Numbered from the stretch's first letter, positions 51,571 through 63,769 are shown. The stretch: 64,000 bases of DNA from Adiantum capillus-veneris (GCA_014529385.2 CM043958.1:127118817-127182816); one strand, 5' to 3'. Made by a program: numbers and translations. The notes: a model not told the origin generated them from the letters alone.

Positions 51571-52172
51571 AAGTATGAAGGTAAGGTTTTTAGTGAATGA
51601 GGTTTGCTCTCCATTGTTCTAACAGAGTCCCCATCTCCCCAGTAAGATTGCAGATCCAAGTCCACTTGAGATCCTGCCTCAAATTCCACTATGGGAGGAT
51701 TCCTGATGTCCTTTTCCCAATTTGTCTGATTAGCTTGGCAACTTAGCTCGTTTGCAAAGTTTGCCTCTCTCACTTGTTTCCAAAATTCATTGTAATCCTC
51801 ATCTCTTCCGTAAGACCTCTGTATGACTGGATGAAAACTCTCGACCTCCTGATCGGTTGTGTTCAACACTATGCGGTCATCCTTTTGTGTATTTTCAGGC
51901 CTTTGTGCACTGGGAGTCTTTTCGGCTACCCGTGAAACGATAGTCTCTTGCTGAATTGGGTTTTCCTTTCCACAATTCATTGTTTCTTTTGGTGGTTCTA
52001 ATAAGGCTTGTGCAGTCTCGATCATTCTCTGGCACATTTCAAGTCTCTGCTTTTCCAATTCTGCGTTTGGGTATGTCATCCACCTCTGTTCTTGTGTTTG
52101 GTTGTTCTTTAACCTAGCTTCGTAAGCTCTCATCAGTGCGTCCAATGGTTCGTGTACCTTGTCGACTAGCAC
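51438..52172 (-). CDS. gag: B gag-protease spacer ORF
   Basis: 244 residues that I cannot assign to a domain. D has homologous pieces (SVLVDKVHEPLDALMRAYEA against SILVDKIFEPINVALEAY; LKTLPSYLGEYEA against LKTLPSYLEDNEE). It overlaps the protease frame by 125 bases. D homology at KETT places the frame change from the upstream zinc-knuckle ORF near 52210-52250. Confidence 0.7.
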   Translation of the reverse strand: MLVDKVHEPLDALMRAYEARLKNNQTQEQRWMTYPNAELEKQRLEMCQRMIETAQALLEPPKETMNCGKENPIQQETIVSRVAEKTPSAQRPENTQKDDRIVLNTTDQEVESFHPVIQRSYGRDEDYNEFWKQVREANFANELSCQANQTNWEKDIRNPPIVEFEAGSQVDLDLQSYWGDGDSVRTMESKPHSLKTLPSYLGEYEAKSEIRALPLTKNLIRKSHGLARIDRDFVNTSDMHYHSS

Positions 52173-52186
52173 TGATCCCCCTGAGC

Positions 52187-53095
52187 TTAAGCTCGTTGTT
52201 TCTTTGATACTCTTTTGTTTCGTTCTTTCGGGCTCATCTCTCGTTTCCCGTTTTGACTCTCAAGTTCTTCTAATCTAGCTTTAGTTTGCTTTAGTTCCTC
52301 AGCTAGAATAGCGTCTTCACGTTCTTTTCTCAACTTCATGCGTGCTTTTCTAGCTTTCCATGTGTTTTTCTGACTCCGCGGTCCTTGACTAACCACTTCA
52401 GTCGCCAACTTTCCATTCTCAGGTTCTCTAGTGGTTTTCTTAGCTTGAGCTCTAGTAACAACTTGCGTTGGTATCAGAGTTTCATTTTCAGACCCACTGC
52501 TGGTAGGAATAGTTTCTAACATATTCAATGTCGTCTTTTGCACTTTGTTTGGATTCTTTGAACAATCCTCAATGAAGTGAGTAACCCCACACTCAGTGCA
52601 ATAAGCGTTAATTCGAATGATTTCCGTATGTGGGCAAACATTCATCAGATGGTCACCTCCACACTTATAACAAGGTCCTAGTGTTGGTCTTGGTCCCATT
52701 TGATTCGTCCTTTGTGGATATGATGGTCTTTGTCCTGTTAACCCTCCATGAGCTATGAACATTAAGGTTCTTGCGTCCAAATTGTATCTCTCTTCATCAG
52801 AAGCACTTGTAATTGTTGGTATTCCAACATTCCCCATCATGCCCCATGGTTCTGGTTGTTTTGGTTCTTCTGGTGGGTAATACACTGTCGGAGACATGTG
52901 TGCACCCGATTCTTCATAATAGGCTTGAACAGGCACTAAGGCTTGTTCTTCCTGATTCTCTAAGGTTGGTGCATATCTAATGCCCACTGGTCTTGCTCCT
53001 GGTAAAGGTGGTTGTTGTCCCAATACCGGTTGCGGTCTTTCTATCCCCATAGGTCCAGGTACATTTCCCGTTGGGTATCGAGGTATTGGATGTAT
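52187..53095 (-). CDS. gag: B zinc-knuckle ORF (nucleocapsid-like)
   Basis: It is in frame with gag across a TAG (53096-53098). From the Met at 53050 it has 287 residues, Pro-rich at first (VLGQQPPLPGARPVGIRYAP). Two zinc knuckles follow near residues 130-170: CYKCGGDHLMNVC and CTECGVTHFIEDC; the spacing before the His varies from the usual CX2CX4HX4C. A basic helix, KNTWKARKARMKLRKERED, and a Glu/Lys-rich end follow. The role would be nucleic-acid packaging, as in retrotransposon nucleocapsid. Confidence 0.78.
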   Translation of the reverse strand: MHPIPRYPTGNVPGPMGIERPQPVLGQQPPLPGARPVGIRYAPTLENQEEQALVPVQAYYEESGAHMSPTVYYPPEEPKQPEPWGMMGNVGIPTITSASDEERYNLDARTLMFIAHGGLTGQRPSYPQRTNQMGPRPTLGPCYKCGGDHLMNVCPHTEIIRINAYCTECGVTHFIEDCSKNPNKVQKTTLNMLETIPTSSGSENETLIPTQVVTRAQAKKTTREPENGKLATEVVSQGPRSQKNTWKARKARMKLRKEREDAILAEELKQTKARLEELESQNGKREMSPKERNKRVSKKQRA

Positions 53096-55063
53096 CTAAG
53101 GTGGTGCTAATTGAGCTGGAGGTGCATACTGGCGCTCCCTTACATACCCTTTGTTGTAATAACACTCCTCTGTTGGATGATTTGTCCATTTTTGCTCAAT
53201 CGCACACCATTTCAGGGGTTTTGGCAATGGTTTTTGGTATGGTGCCATCCTTTTTAGAGCATCTTCTATCATTTGCTCTACGTTTGGCATGGTTGTTGTT
53301 TGAACATTCTTTTTAGTGGTAGTCTCGCTCGCTACGGAGGAGGAGCTACTGGATGCAAAATCTGTATCCGTTGACACCTCTCCATAAACCGTACAGTTAT
53401 CCACTAAGTACAATGCCTCTCTCGTTACTTGCTCGAAACTTGTACAAGCTTTCAAGTGCAAGTCCTTCTTGAGAGTGTCGTTCCTCAGTCCCTCAATAAA
53501 GAGAACAGATAGTCTGTCATCTTGTGGTCGTTCACGTACTGGACATCTCTCAATGTATTGTTTGAAGCGAAGTGACGCTTCCTTCACTTTTTCGTGTTCT
53601 CTCTGTTTAAAAGCATATATTTGTGAGACCGTATTGTGCTTAATCCCTCGTTTTGAGAATTCCTCAGCAAACTCTCTTAGCAAATGGTCAATGTCATGGA
53701 ATCCCCCAATGTTCATTGGTTGAAACCATGTCAACGCGGTACCTTCTAGAGTAAGACCAAATCCCTCGTATTGTGTATGGAAATCTGTTATCTGCTCAGC
53801 TCTTAAGACTTGCTTAAAGAGTGACACATGTGCATACGGATCTCCTGAACCACCATACTTCTTTTGCACACACTTGGCTACTTGAGATGGTCTCATACGT
53901 CTATGATCTGCTACCAATCTCATTGCTCCTGTGTCTCGGCTAAAGTTTTCTCTAGCATCATGGACTTCATGGGTTACCCTTGTCGGTTCCTCTGCCCTGA
54001 ATCTACTACTGGGAGGTAAATGTGATGGTTCTGCTTCAAACCTTGGACCTGGAGTGGTATAGGTGGGGATTGGAACTGCACTACCTCGATTCGTCTCCAT
54101 TGACTCTCTGGAATGTAATGATCCCATTGGTCCGAGCTTCGAGTCCCAAGGTTGACTGAAAGAGTCAGCAACCTGCATTCTTTGTCCTCCTGTTGTCATT
54201 GAGTTTTGCACTCCAGTTGTTGGTGCTGGTCTATGTGAGCTAGAAGTAACATAATACTGATGTAGTGGTCCCCCAAAGTATGTATATCCTTCTAATTCTT
54301 TCTTGCCCATTGTTGAGTATTGCCTGCCATACTTATCGTAAGCGGCAATTTTCACTTCCGATCCCTCTATGTAGGTAAAGACATAGAGTCTTTTTTTGTC
54401 TGTCAACTCTCCGGTGTAGGGTTCTTCACATCTATAATAGAGATCTTGCTCCCCATTATTATATTTGTACAGCCCCACATAGATGTTATCAGTGTTGATC
54501 CTTGTAGTTTCATTCTCTCTTCTTAACCTCGCATTAGGGAAGTTCATTATTGGTGCTTTCTCCTCGAGTTCTTCATCTATTCTGGCTTTGGTGCCCATCA
54601 ATCCCCACTTGTCCACAATGTTAGGGTTTAGGACTACCAAGTACATGGTACCCTCGTCATCTAGATATCTATCTCCGCTATAGCTCACAGGCACTAAGTC
54701 CTTGAACTCACTAGGTCTATCTTCTATCTTTACACAATAGCGGTCCATTCCATCTTTGTAGATCTTTGCACCTTGCTCATTGTCGTACTGGTATTTTATG
54801 AACAATAGCTTCATTGTGGCGGAAGGGTTTGATGATCCTGCTGCCATATTTCCTCTGTTGTTCAGGTTCAAGTGTTCCAAGTTTTCGGTGAAAATCTCGT
54901 AAGATCTCTCCGAAGAAGTATCAGAGACACTTCCTTCAAAGATCGGCTCTAATGGTTGCACCCAACTTTGGTTTACACTCCCCTCGGTTGATATGACACT
55001 TGCTGGTTCCCCTTGTTTTGGTTGATTATTCCGGAGATTCCTGCCCGATCTCAAATTCATCAA
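53096..55063 (-). CDS. gag: B gag with unknown N-terminal domain and capsid
   Basis: The ATG at 55063 opens 655 residues (MMNLRSGRNLRNNQPKQGEP). Residues 80-265 form a globular region I do not recognise (MKLLFIKYQYDNEQGAKIYK, NIYVGLYKYNNGEQDLYYRC). Residues 265-380 are Pro/Ser-rich. The capsid domain covers about 400-560 (ALTWFQPMNIGGFHDIDHLL, FAEEFSKRGI, YAFKQREHEKVKEASLRFK). A Cys/His motif near 620-634 (CAIEQKWTNHPTEEC) is of the kind seen in Athila/Tat gag. It ends at a TAG that is in frame with the zinc-knuckle ORF. The D counterpart of this ORF is deleted. Confidence 0.85.
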   Translation of the reverse strand: MMNLRSGRNLRNNQPKQGEPASVISTEGSVNQSWVQPLEPIFEGSVSDTSSERSYEIFTENLEHLNLNNRGNMAAGSSNPSATMKLLFIKYQYDNEQGAKIYKDGMDRYCVKIEDRPSEFKDLVPVSYSGDRYLDDEGTMYLVVLNPNIVDKWGLMGTKARIDEELEEKAPIMNFPNARLRRENETTRINTDNIYVGLYKYNNGEQDLYYRCEEPYTGELTDKKRLYVFTYIEGSEVKIAAYDKYGRQYSTMGKKELEGYTYFGGPLHQYYVTSSSHRPAPTTGVQNSMTTGGQRMQVADSFSQPWDSKLGPMGSLHSRESMETNRGSAVPIPTYTTPGPRFEAEPSHLPPSSRFRAEEPTRVTHEVHDARENFSRDTGAMRLVADHRRMRPSQVAKCVQKKYGGSGDPYAHVSLFKQVLRAEQITDFHTQYEGFGLTLEGTALTWFQPMNIGGFHDIDHLLREFAEEFSKRGIKHNTVSQIYAFKQREHEKVKEASLRFKQYIERCPVRERPQDDRLSVLFIEGLRNDTLKKDLHLKACTSFEQVTREALYLVDNCTVYGEVSTDTDFASSSSSSVASETTTKKNVQTTTMPNVEQMIEDALKRMAPYQKPLPKPLKWCAIEQKWTNHPTEECYYNKGYVRERQYAPPAQLAPP

Positions 55064-56467
55064 TTCCCCTGAAGGACTTTAACTTTTCCGTCTCGGCAAT
55101 TTGTTTTCCCAGGTTTTTGTGGTTAGGATTGATCCAAACTGACTGATACTTGGTCAATTGTTTAATCTTGTCAGTTGGACAACTTCTGTTTCATCAAGTG
55201 AGAATTTTGTTGCAGTTATGCTGAAAAAGACATTATACGCGTATGATGTCTTTTTTCACAGATTTTGTTTATTTTGGTTATGCTCACTCTCAGTGACCCC
55301 TTTATGCTCTGTTCACTCACAAAATTCAGTTTGAACTCTGTTTGAGCAAGTTATGGCTAGCTCAAGCTTTTCTTGGCAATTTCCCGCTTTTGACTTGTTT
55401 TTTGGGTCAATTGTGATCCAAATGGGATGAAACTTGAAATATAGCCTCTAGATAGCTATTACAATGGATCTGTGTTGGCAAAGTATCAAAATATGTCCAA
55501 AATTAGGTCAAAGACATCATACGCGTATGATGTCTTTTTCATCAATTTGGGTCCAAACTTGATATTTATGCTTTCAACAGTGATTGTAACAATCTTGTCA
55601 GGTCAGATTTCAAAAATAAGCAGTGGAAGTGCCAAAAGACATTATACGCGTATGATGTCTTTTGTCCCAGATTTTGACTATTTTTGGTTTTAAGCCTTCT
55701 CCAATGTTTATAATTGAGTTTCAAGTGTTTTTGTCAGGTTTGAATGTAAAAACAAGATCTGAATCCAAAATTTCCTATTCTTTGCATTTCTTGGACTCCG
55801 ACTTGTCTTTTCGGGTTTCTTTGAGTGTTAATGCTCTTGTTTTAAGTTGATCTTAGGGTAAAACCCCCCTTCTAAACACTCTGGCAATGTCAAATTTTCA
55901 ATTTTAGTCTGTGTTTAGGTCCTAAGACATCATACGCGTATGATGTCTAAAGTTGCAGATTTCCAGTTTTTCAGCACAGAACTCTTCCAATAGCTCTTTT
56001 AAGTGCTCAGCAACAATCAGTTACACAGAAAATTTTTCTGAACTTGTGTATTGCATATTTCACTACCAAAGCAACTTTTTCAGTGATCTAACATGCAATC
56101 AAACACATCAAGCAAATAGAACACCAATTGATAGCTCTAGATCAGGATCAAATCAGGCCCTACCTAAGCTACTTCTAATCATAAAATGGATTTTTTGCAA
56201 TTGAAAATATAAAGAGATTTACTACCACACAAGGAGTAGCAAATGCTTTTTATGTCAACAACCACTTAAACACCATCAAAAACAATCTAATCTAAGCTAA
56301 ACTAAAAATACTGTCAACACGGAAGACCCAGGAATACCCCACTTCCTAGTATCTCTCGAGACCTTCGGAGTCCACCACTCCTAGATCTTTTCTAACTAAA
56401 GTATACAAAGTAGTTTATACGACTCACCTCGTAGGATTAGTCTAAGGTCACCTACTTAGGGCTCTCG
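55064..56467 (-). other. B leader with palindromes
   Basis: 1.4 kb between the primer site and gag, without a convincing frame. It carries four copies of the B palindrome. Its position matches that of the D leader at 8187-9595. Confidence 0.75.
55229..55948. repeat. B palindrome array 2 (four copies)
   Basis: Copies lie at 55229-55252, 55512-55535, 55637-55660 and 55925-55948, spaced 283, 125 and 288 bp. The first and third carry the ATTATACG variant with one mismatch; the other two are perfect 24-bp palindromes. Confidence 0.97.
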
Positions 56468-56485
56468 TCCCCGACAGCGGCGCCA
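56468..56485 (-). promoter_or_regulatory. B primer binding site
   Basis: The minus strand reads TGGCGCCGCTGTCGGGGA two bases inside the LTR, close to the tRNA-Asp-type sites of Athila elements. Confidence 0.9.
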
Positions 56486-56487
56486 AA

Positions 56488-57427
56488 TGTTAAGGCGGTT
56501 ACGCCGCTAGCGGAAGCTAAATAGCGAGAACTCAACCAACAACAGAATTTGTCAGACGAGGACGAAGCTTGACCCGCAGGCGCATGGAAACAACTAGGTG
56601 GGTGTCAAATCACCTACTCGACCTTCTAATGACAATCACTACTAAGGAAATCAAATCTAAGTTCTAAAACACGCAAGTGACTGAAATCCGTACTACGAAC
56701 GAATGCTATACGAAACAGGATCTAGAATCATCGAATCGATCTCAAACTCAAGGGGAAGTCTATGCACTAGGTAAGAACAACACCCTGAAGACTTGAACAG
56801 CAAAATCAACCTATAACCACTCCGTGCGGTAAACGCGTATGAAGACAGGCCGAAAAATACAGGTGACCGAAACTTGACCCCGATGGTACTAATGTGTAGC
56901 TCTACTCGTTGTGGTTCTATAGATATGCTGCACGCTCTATTCCGACACACGAGTTGGAAGAAAACTCACACCGAAGCTCATAGGAACTTACCACACGTAG
57001 AAGCCGATAGCGCGCACTCTTGGTATCTGTGCGTAGCTCTCACCGTTGCTAACACAATGGAGGTGTCGCTTCTCCAATGGCAGCCCCGTAGCTCGCGTAG
57101 CAAGGAGATAAGACTCTCTCTCTCTCTCTCTCTCTCTCAGACACAGTCACGGCGCTCAAAAACTCACTTTGATTAATAATTGAATCCTCTTTTAGGTTAC
57201 AAAACTTTGGCTTATATACCTCAGCCTTGGAGGTGAGAACATCTCTAATTATTTACATCAGCAGGTGAAATTACGTCGGGATTACAAGCTGGAAACTCAA
57301 TTGAGTCCCGTTACTTAATGAATGGCTCAAATCAAAATTAATGTCGGAAAGACATTTATTACAATCAATGGTTACAAAATGATGGGTGTGAACAAAAATG
57401 CGGGTGTGATCCTCTGCTGGCTCAACA
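56488..57427 (-). repeat. B 5' LTR (940 bp)
   Basis: The plus strand starts TGTTAAGGCGG and ends GGCTCAACA. It contains (TC)n at about 57116-57138. Transcription of the element would start here and run leftwards. Confidence 0.97.
57211..57218 (-). promoter_or_regulatory. B LTR TATA box
   Basis: The minus strand reads TATATAAG within GGCTGAGGTATATAAGCCAA, conserved with the D LTR. Confidence 0.65.
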
Positions 57428-57432
57428 GCAGG

Positions 57433-57545
57433 TATTGCATACATACTTGCAGTACGTGTGCGGTACGTCTGGTGGTGTATGGACTTACACGGGAGCAGGA
57501 CAGCCGGATGCACACGATCACAGCCAGCCAGTGGGCATCGGTTGA
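57433..57545 (+). pseudogene. pol: A pol, last 37 codons (RT to RNase H junction)
   Basis: Joining 38385 to 57433 across one GCAGG copy keeps the frame: VLHTYLQYVCGTSGGVWTYT, then a TGA at 57543-57545. L-x-YL-x-GT matches the copia sequence after RPDIA...VSR (usually WILRYLRGTS), which confirms that this is the RT tail. RNase H is cut short. Confidence 0.75.
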
Positions 57546-57613
57546 GAGCGGTTTTCTCTCACCGTTTGTAGTCTTTAGACTAGGTTCTCTTGCTTAAAGG
57601 CACAGTCGCCTTT

Positions 57614-57623
57614 AAGTGGGAGG
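57614..57623 (+). promoter_or_regulatory. A polypurine tract
   Basis: AAGTGGGAGG lies one base before the 3' LTR. Confidence 0.7.
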
Positions 57624-57624
57624 T

Positions 57625-57814
57625 TGTTGGGTTATAGGCGCCTATGCCTTGCCCGGCCGCCCAGAGTCTGGGCGCCCACTGACTTGTATACCTTATACAT
57701 AGCATAAGTGTATAGGGGGCTGCTCACTCTTTGAGTCTCCCCACCCATATTTGTGTGTCTTGTGTCTCCTTCTCTCTCTAACTCTCCGTCTGTGGTGCTC
57801 CCCGATCCGCTTCA
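57625..57814 (+). repeat. A 3' LTR (190 bp)
   Basis: It starts TGTTGGGTTATAGGCGCC and ends CGATCCGCTTCA, followed by the target duplication TATTG. Confidence 0.95.
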
Positions 57815-57819
57815 TATTG

Positions 57820-59837
<2,018 letters not shown>

Positions 59838-61564
59838 GCTCCACGGCTGAGGCCTAGAAAAATATCCATCATGGGATCTAAGACAACGAGCCAAGAGACA
59901 AGGTTAAGGGACTAGTGGGGGAGACAAGAGAGGCAAGAGGAGAGGGTGGGTGAGGGGAAGTAGTGGAGTTGGCACGCAAGGGGGAGGGGGAACTGGTGGC
60001 GGCAAAGCTGTAATGGAAGGAGCCTCTTTTGGAACATCATGCTATAAAGGTTCAAAATGGTTCCCTGTAGGAACCCAATGCTGTTGGGTTGTAGTAGGTC
60101 TGTCTCACCAGGAGGCTTATATGGCAAGCCTATCCTTTGCAGTGTTGGCATTGTACCTGATTCCAACCATCATCTAATTTTCCCTATCTCTGAAGAGGTG
60201 CTAGCTTGTGCACTCTGGGTCTCTGTCTTTTATGCCTGACCATCCTTGGTAGGTTCAGTCTATACACGCTCTGGCATGGGCCACCACTTACCCTAGGTCA
60301 GACGAACACTTAGTGAAGTTTTGAAAATTTTTGCTTTTTCTTGCTTTTTGTGTTTTTCGGTGCTTTTTTGTGAATAGAAAGATCGGATCCTTAATCTACG
60401 AGGTCCAAGGAAGCTAAGGTTTAATTTTGTACAAATCTATTTTATTCGTGCTTTTCAATGTTTTTTGATAAAAAGGAGGTTCATTTCCTAGTTCAAATAG
60501 GCCACGTAAAGCCGTGATGCAATTTTTTTTAAAAAAATGTTTTTTAAAAAAAAACTTTTCGTGTTTTTTGGTGTCTTTGAAAAGAAAAGTGCTTTTCAAT
60601 ATTGCTTAAACCCAAAAATATTATTTTTAGTGCAAAATGGACAGACGATGGAGGAACGGGATGAAACACAATTTTTACAGGGATTTTTTTTATTAAAAGT
60701 GGCACCATATATACGCGGGGCCAGTGCAATGGATGTCGTGATTATGCTGGGGCACCACAATGTAGTATGGTTCACTCATGGTCTCATTAGTTGCTTAAAT
60801 ACCGTTTTACGAAGCAAAATGCTATAGGAAAAATTGGATGGTTTGGCCAAAAGTTGAATTCTAAAAATAGAGGATGTTTTTGACAAAGGGGGGAGCTTTT
60901 CCCAAAAGATGGGAGCTATTCCAATCTAGATAGGGGATGCCTTGTTTCTATTTGGGCAACACTGTAGCTTGTGGAAATTGCATATAAGGAGCATTAGTGC
61001 TCAATTTTAGGTGCTGACAGAAGCATGGAATAAATTGAAACTCTATGTATGTATTATATGAAGGTGGTGCAAGCTCTTCATCACCATCTCCATAAGAATC
61101 TCTCTCTTCTTTGTGGGAAGAAGAAGAATTATCTCTCTGCTCTCTTACTATACTATCTTCTCTTTTCACAGTGGCTCTACATCAACTTCGTGGCAGAATC
61201 CTCTATGTAGCTCTCATCAATGCTCTCTTGTGGCAAAGCAAGAAGCCTTTCAATCACCATCAATCACTCTTTCTTCACACTAAGAAGCTCTAAACTCCAT
61301 AGGCATAATCTCTTTCTCTCTCTACTTTTGTTTCTGTTATGTGTAGGGAAACTACACTCTCGGGAGTTGTTTTTTTGTGTACATAGGCAAAAAAAAATTA
61401 GCCCTTTACTACAAAGATTCCAAATTCCCACCTAATCGTGGCCACATATCCGCTCCACCCCAAATTTTGTCTTCCTACCCACCTTCCTCGTGCGCTCTTT
61501 TTGTACTCCTCCTTGCACACCTATGCTCATTGCTCATCTCTCTCTATCACACACACATGCTCTC
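59838..61564. other. Right flank, no gene recognised
   Basis: It is AT-rich with poly-T and poly-A stretches (60300-60620). Short frames exist, but none shows a recognisable domain or clear coding character. Confidence 0.5.
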
Positions 61565-62050
61565 CGTCCCCTCACTTGCCTTCTCTCCCTGGTGCACTGC
61601 AAGCTTGATTTACTCTTACCTTTTGCATTTTGTATGATTTTTAGGAGTCGGCGTTCATGCAAACCTGAAGGTGGAGCTCCACTCTCTTCTACAACCATCC
61701 TTGTACACCTTCCTCTTGAGTCATTTTCTCATGCACATTCGTAGTTTTATCATGCAATAACCCACATATGTTGTCACAATTGGCATCCCACAATTATGTA
61801 ATTTTTTATGAACGCGGACCCCCTAAATAGAGGGATATAGAGAACTGGCAGTTCCACCTTCCTTCCATTTTTAGAGAGAGAGAGAGAGAGATATACTGCT
61901 TAAATTCTCTTCTCTATTTCTTTTTTAGAATGTGTACAACATACTTGCTGTTAAAGTGCTTTGATAGCCTTTCGGTCATGTTCTTGTCTACATTCAACAT
62001 TGAGTAAAATGTCTTTGATTCAAAGATTCTTCTTCCTTTGCTCTTCAGAC
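61565..62050 (+). repeat. Direct repeat R, copy 1
   Basis: It matches 63379-63923. Shared landmarks include TGCAAACCTGAAGGTGG, CATCCTTGTACACC, a (GA)n tract at 61872-61891 and ACATTCAACATTGAGTAAAA. It could be part of an unidentified element, perhaps its LTRs. I could not define TG/CA ends or a target duplication. Confidence 0.8.
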
Positions 62051-63186
62051 TTCATATGGATTATAGCGGGCCTAAATATAGTTTCCCAATCAATCTTTTG
62101 CCATCAGTTGAGGATTGTAGCTGCTCCCATCCACTTCATTGCCTACAAGACTCCATGGTTTGTTGCAACAGTTGATTCCACTGATGGCAAGTCACCCGAA
62201 CCATGCTGATCAACCCGCATGTGCATTGACTAATGGTTGATGGTGGGTCAATAGAGTAGCTTCCGCCTGAGCCTGTGTGCAAAGCGTCCTAAACAAGCTG
62301 ATGGAGATTCAGACAGCTGAGATCGACCAAGACCCTACATGTGCGTAGCCTCCCTGCACACATGTGCTCACTGCTCATCTCTCTCTATCACACACACATA
62401 CACATATACATACAACCTACACATACACACAAAGGACTGGGTGACTCCTCCCTGCTGTACCAAGTGCTCCTTCTCTTCCTCACTCATGCTCTCCGTCTGT
62501 GAGGTCCCCAACCCCAAGAAGATTGGAGCGACTTGATAGATAGCCTTCCCTTATTCTCAAGTTCCGTTGACAACACACTACTCCATTTCCACAAAGCTGA
62601 GATACAAGCGATAGAAGAGAGCAAATCCTCTATCCATAGTGATCGTGGTTGTAAGGGTCATACGCCATAGGCCAAGTCGATAAATCAAGGATTCTAATGG
62701 AAGCAATTTCCTATAACATAGAGATGAAATCCCATTGACATATGTAGAATCCATAAACAACGCCTTTTTTCGCTCGTTTAAGAGGCACGACCGCCATTCA
62801 TAAACCCTGAATATGATATGAGACATAGTCTAAACTAACTAGTAATCTTGTGAAAAGTACCCGACTAGTCAGGTCCACCCATCAATAGACTAGTATCCAT
62901 TAGGATACTAGTCTCCCACTTTCCATACCACACTCACCCATTCTTTTTGTTTTCTAATTACTACCACACTATTTTACATATACAAATAGTGTTCCTTAAT
63001 CAATTCCATACAAAGGTTCTTTTATACAGCCCTTCAAACAATACCAAAACAATTCAAACAGGGCCTAATGAAGACAATCCTATATTTCAACAAAATTAAC
63101 TTTTTCATTTTCTTATGATTTATCGTTACCCGCGGAATTTCTCTTTAAATGATTGTTCAAACATGATCAACCAACTCTTCATATTA
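62051..63186. other. Between the R repeats
   Basis: An 82-codon minus-strand frame at 62578-62826 (MSHIIFRVYEWRSCLLNERK) is not recognised and may be chance. The only structure seen is the hairpin at 62887-62914. Confidence 0.4.
62887..62914. repeat. 12-bp stem, 4-nt loop inverted repeat
   Basis: AGACTAGTATCC is followed by loop ATTA and then its exact reverse complement. No T-run follows, so it is not a simple terminator. Confidence 0.9.
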
Positions 63187-63187
63187 A

Positions 63188-63260
63188 CCAATAACAACTT
63201 ATCAAACAATAACAATTTATCAAACAATAACAATTTAACAAACAATGACAATTTATCAAA
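63188..63260. repeat. 18-bp minisatellite, about four copies
   Basis: The unit CAATAACAATTTATCAAA repeats head to tail with single-base variants. Confidence 0.9.
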
Positions 63261-63378
63261 CAGTGATTTTCGATCCGATCGTTCTGTTTGAACGCTTTAT
63301 GACTTAACAATATGCGAACCTTAAATATTTTCAAAGTAAATGAAATACTTTTATTGAAAAATGTTGGGTACATTACAT

Positions 63379-63720
63379 CGTCCCCTCACTCGCCTTTTAT
63401 CCCTGGTGCAGTGCAAGGTTGATTTACTCTTGCCTTTTGCATCCTGCATGATTTTTAGGAATCGGTGTTCATGCAAACCTGAAGGTGGGGCTTCACTCTC
63501 TTCTGCGAACATCCTTGTACACCCTCCTCTTGAGTCTAATTTGGTTCTCTCATGCAGATTCACAGTTTCATCATGCAATAACCCACATATACTGGCATAA
63601 GTGGCATGTTGTATAATTGAAAAACAAATGATATCCCATGATTTTCTAATTTTTACGAACGGGGACCCCTAGATAGAGAGATACAAACTTGCACTGGCAG
63701 TTCCACCTCCGCTCCATTTT

Positions 63721-63769
<49 letters not shown>

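Larger units (their letters stand above)
38386..57427 (-). mobile_element. Element B: 19-kb Ty3/gypsy element with accessory ORF and palindrome arrays
   Basis: The LTRs (38386-39329 and 56488-57427) are almost identical, and the target duplication GCAGG is perfect (38381-38385 and 57428-57432). On the minus strand the order is primer site, palindrome-bearing leader, gag, zinc knuckles, protease, RT, RNase H, duplicated integrase zinc domain, integrase, second protease-like domain, a spacer with palindromes, accessory ORF, and polypurine tract. Primer site and domain order suggest the Athila/Tat side of gypsy rather than chromoviruses, since no chromodomain is present. It is the youngest insertion in the window. 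Confidence 0.95.
35348..57814 (+). mobile_element. Element A: internally deleted Ty1/copia element, interrupted by B
   Basis: The 190-bp LTRs at 35348-35537 and 57625-57814 differ at about 11 sites. The target duplication TATTG is perfect (35343-35347 and 57815-57819). Without B it is 3,420 bp. It has an initiator-type primer site, a long leader, gag, protease, and then the end of the RT domain in the same frame. Integrase and most of RT are absent, so it is a non-autonomous deletion derivative. It belongs to the same family as H. Confidence 0.93.

Noticed and set aside
62448-62530. Diverged copia LTR end with primer site
   Set aside because: The phrase TCTGTGAGGTCCCC followed later by TTGGAGCG resembles the A LTR end and primer site only loosely, and no second LTR or gag was found.
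62578-62826. Minus-strand frame MSHIIFRVYEW... as a host or organelle-derived gene
   Set aside because: Only 82 codons, no recognised domain, and no flanking support. An organelle origin could be tested by a search but cannot be asserted.
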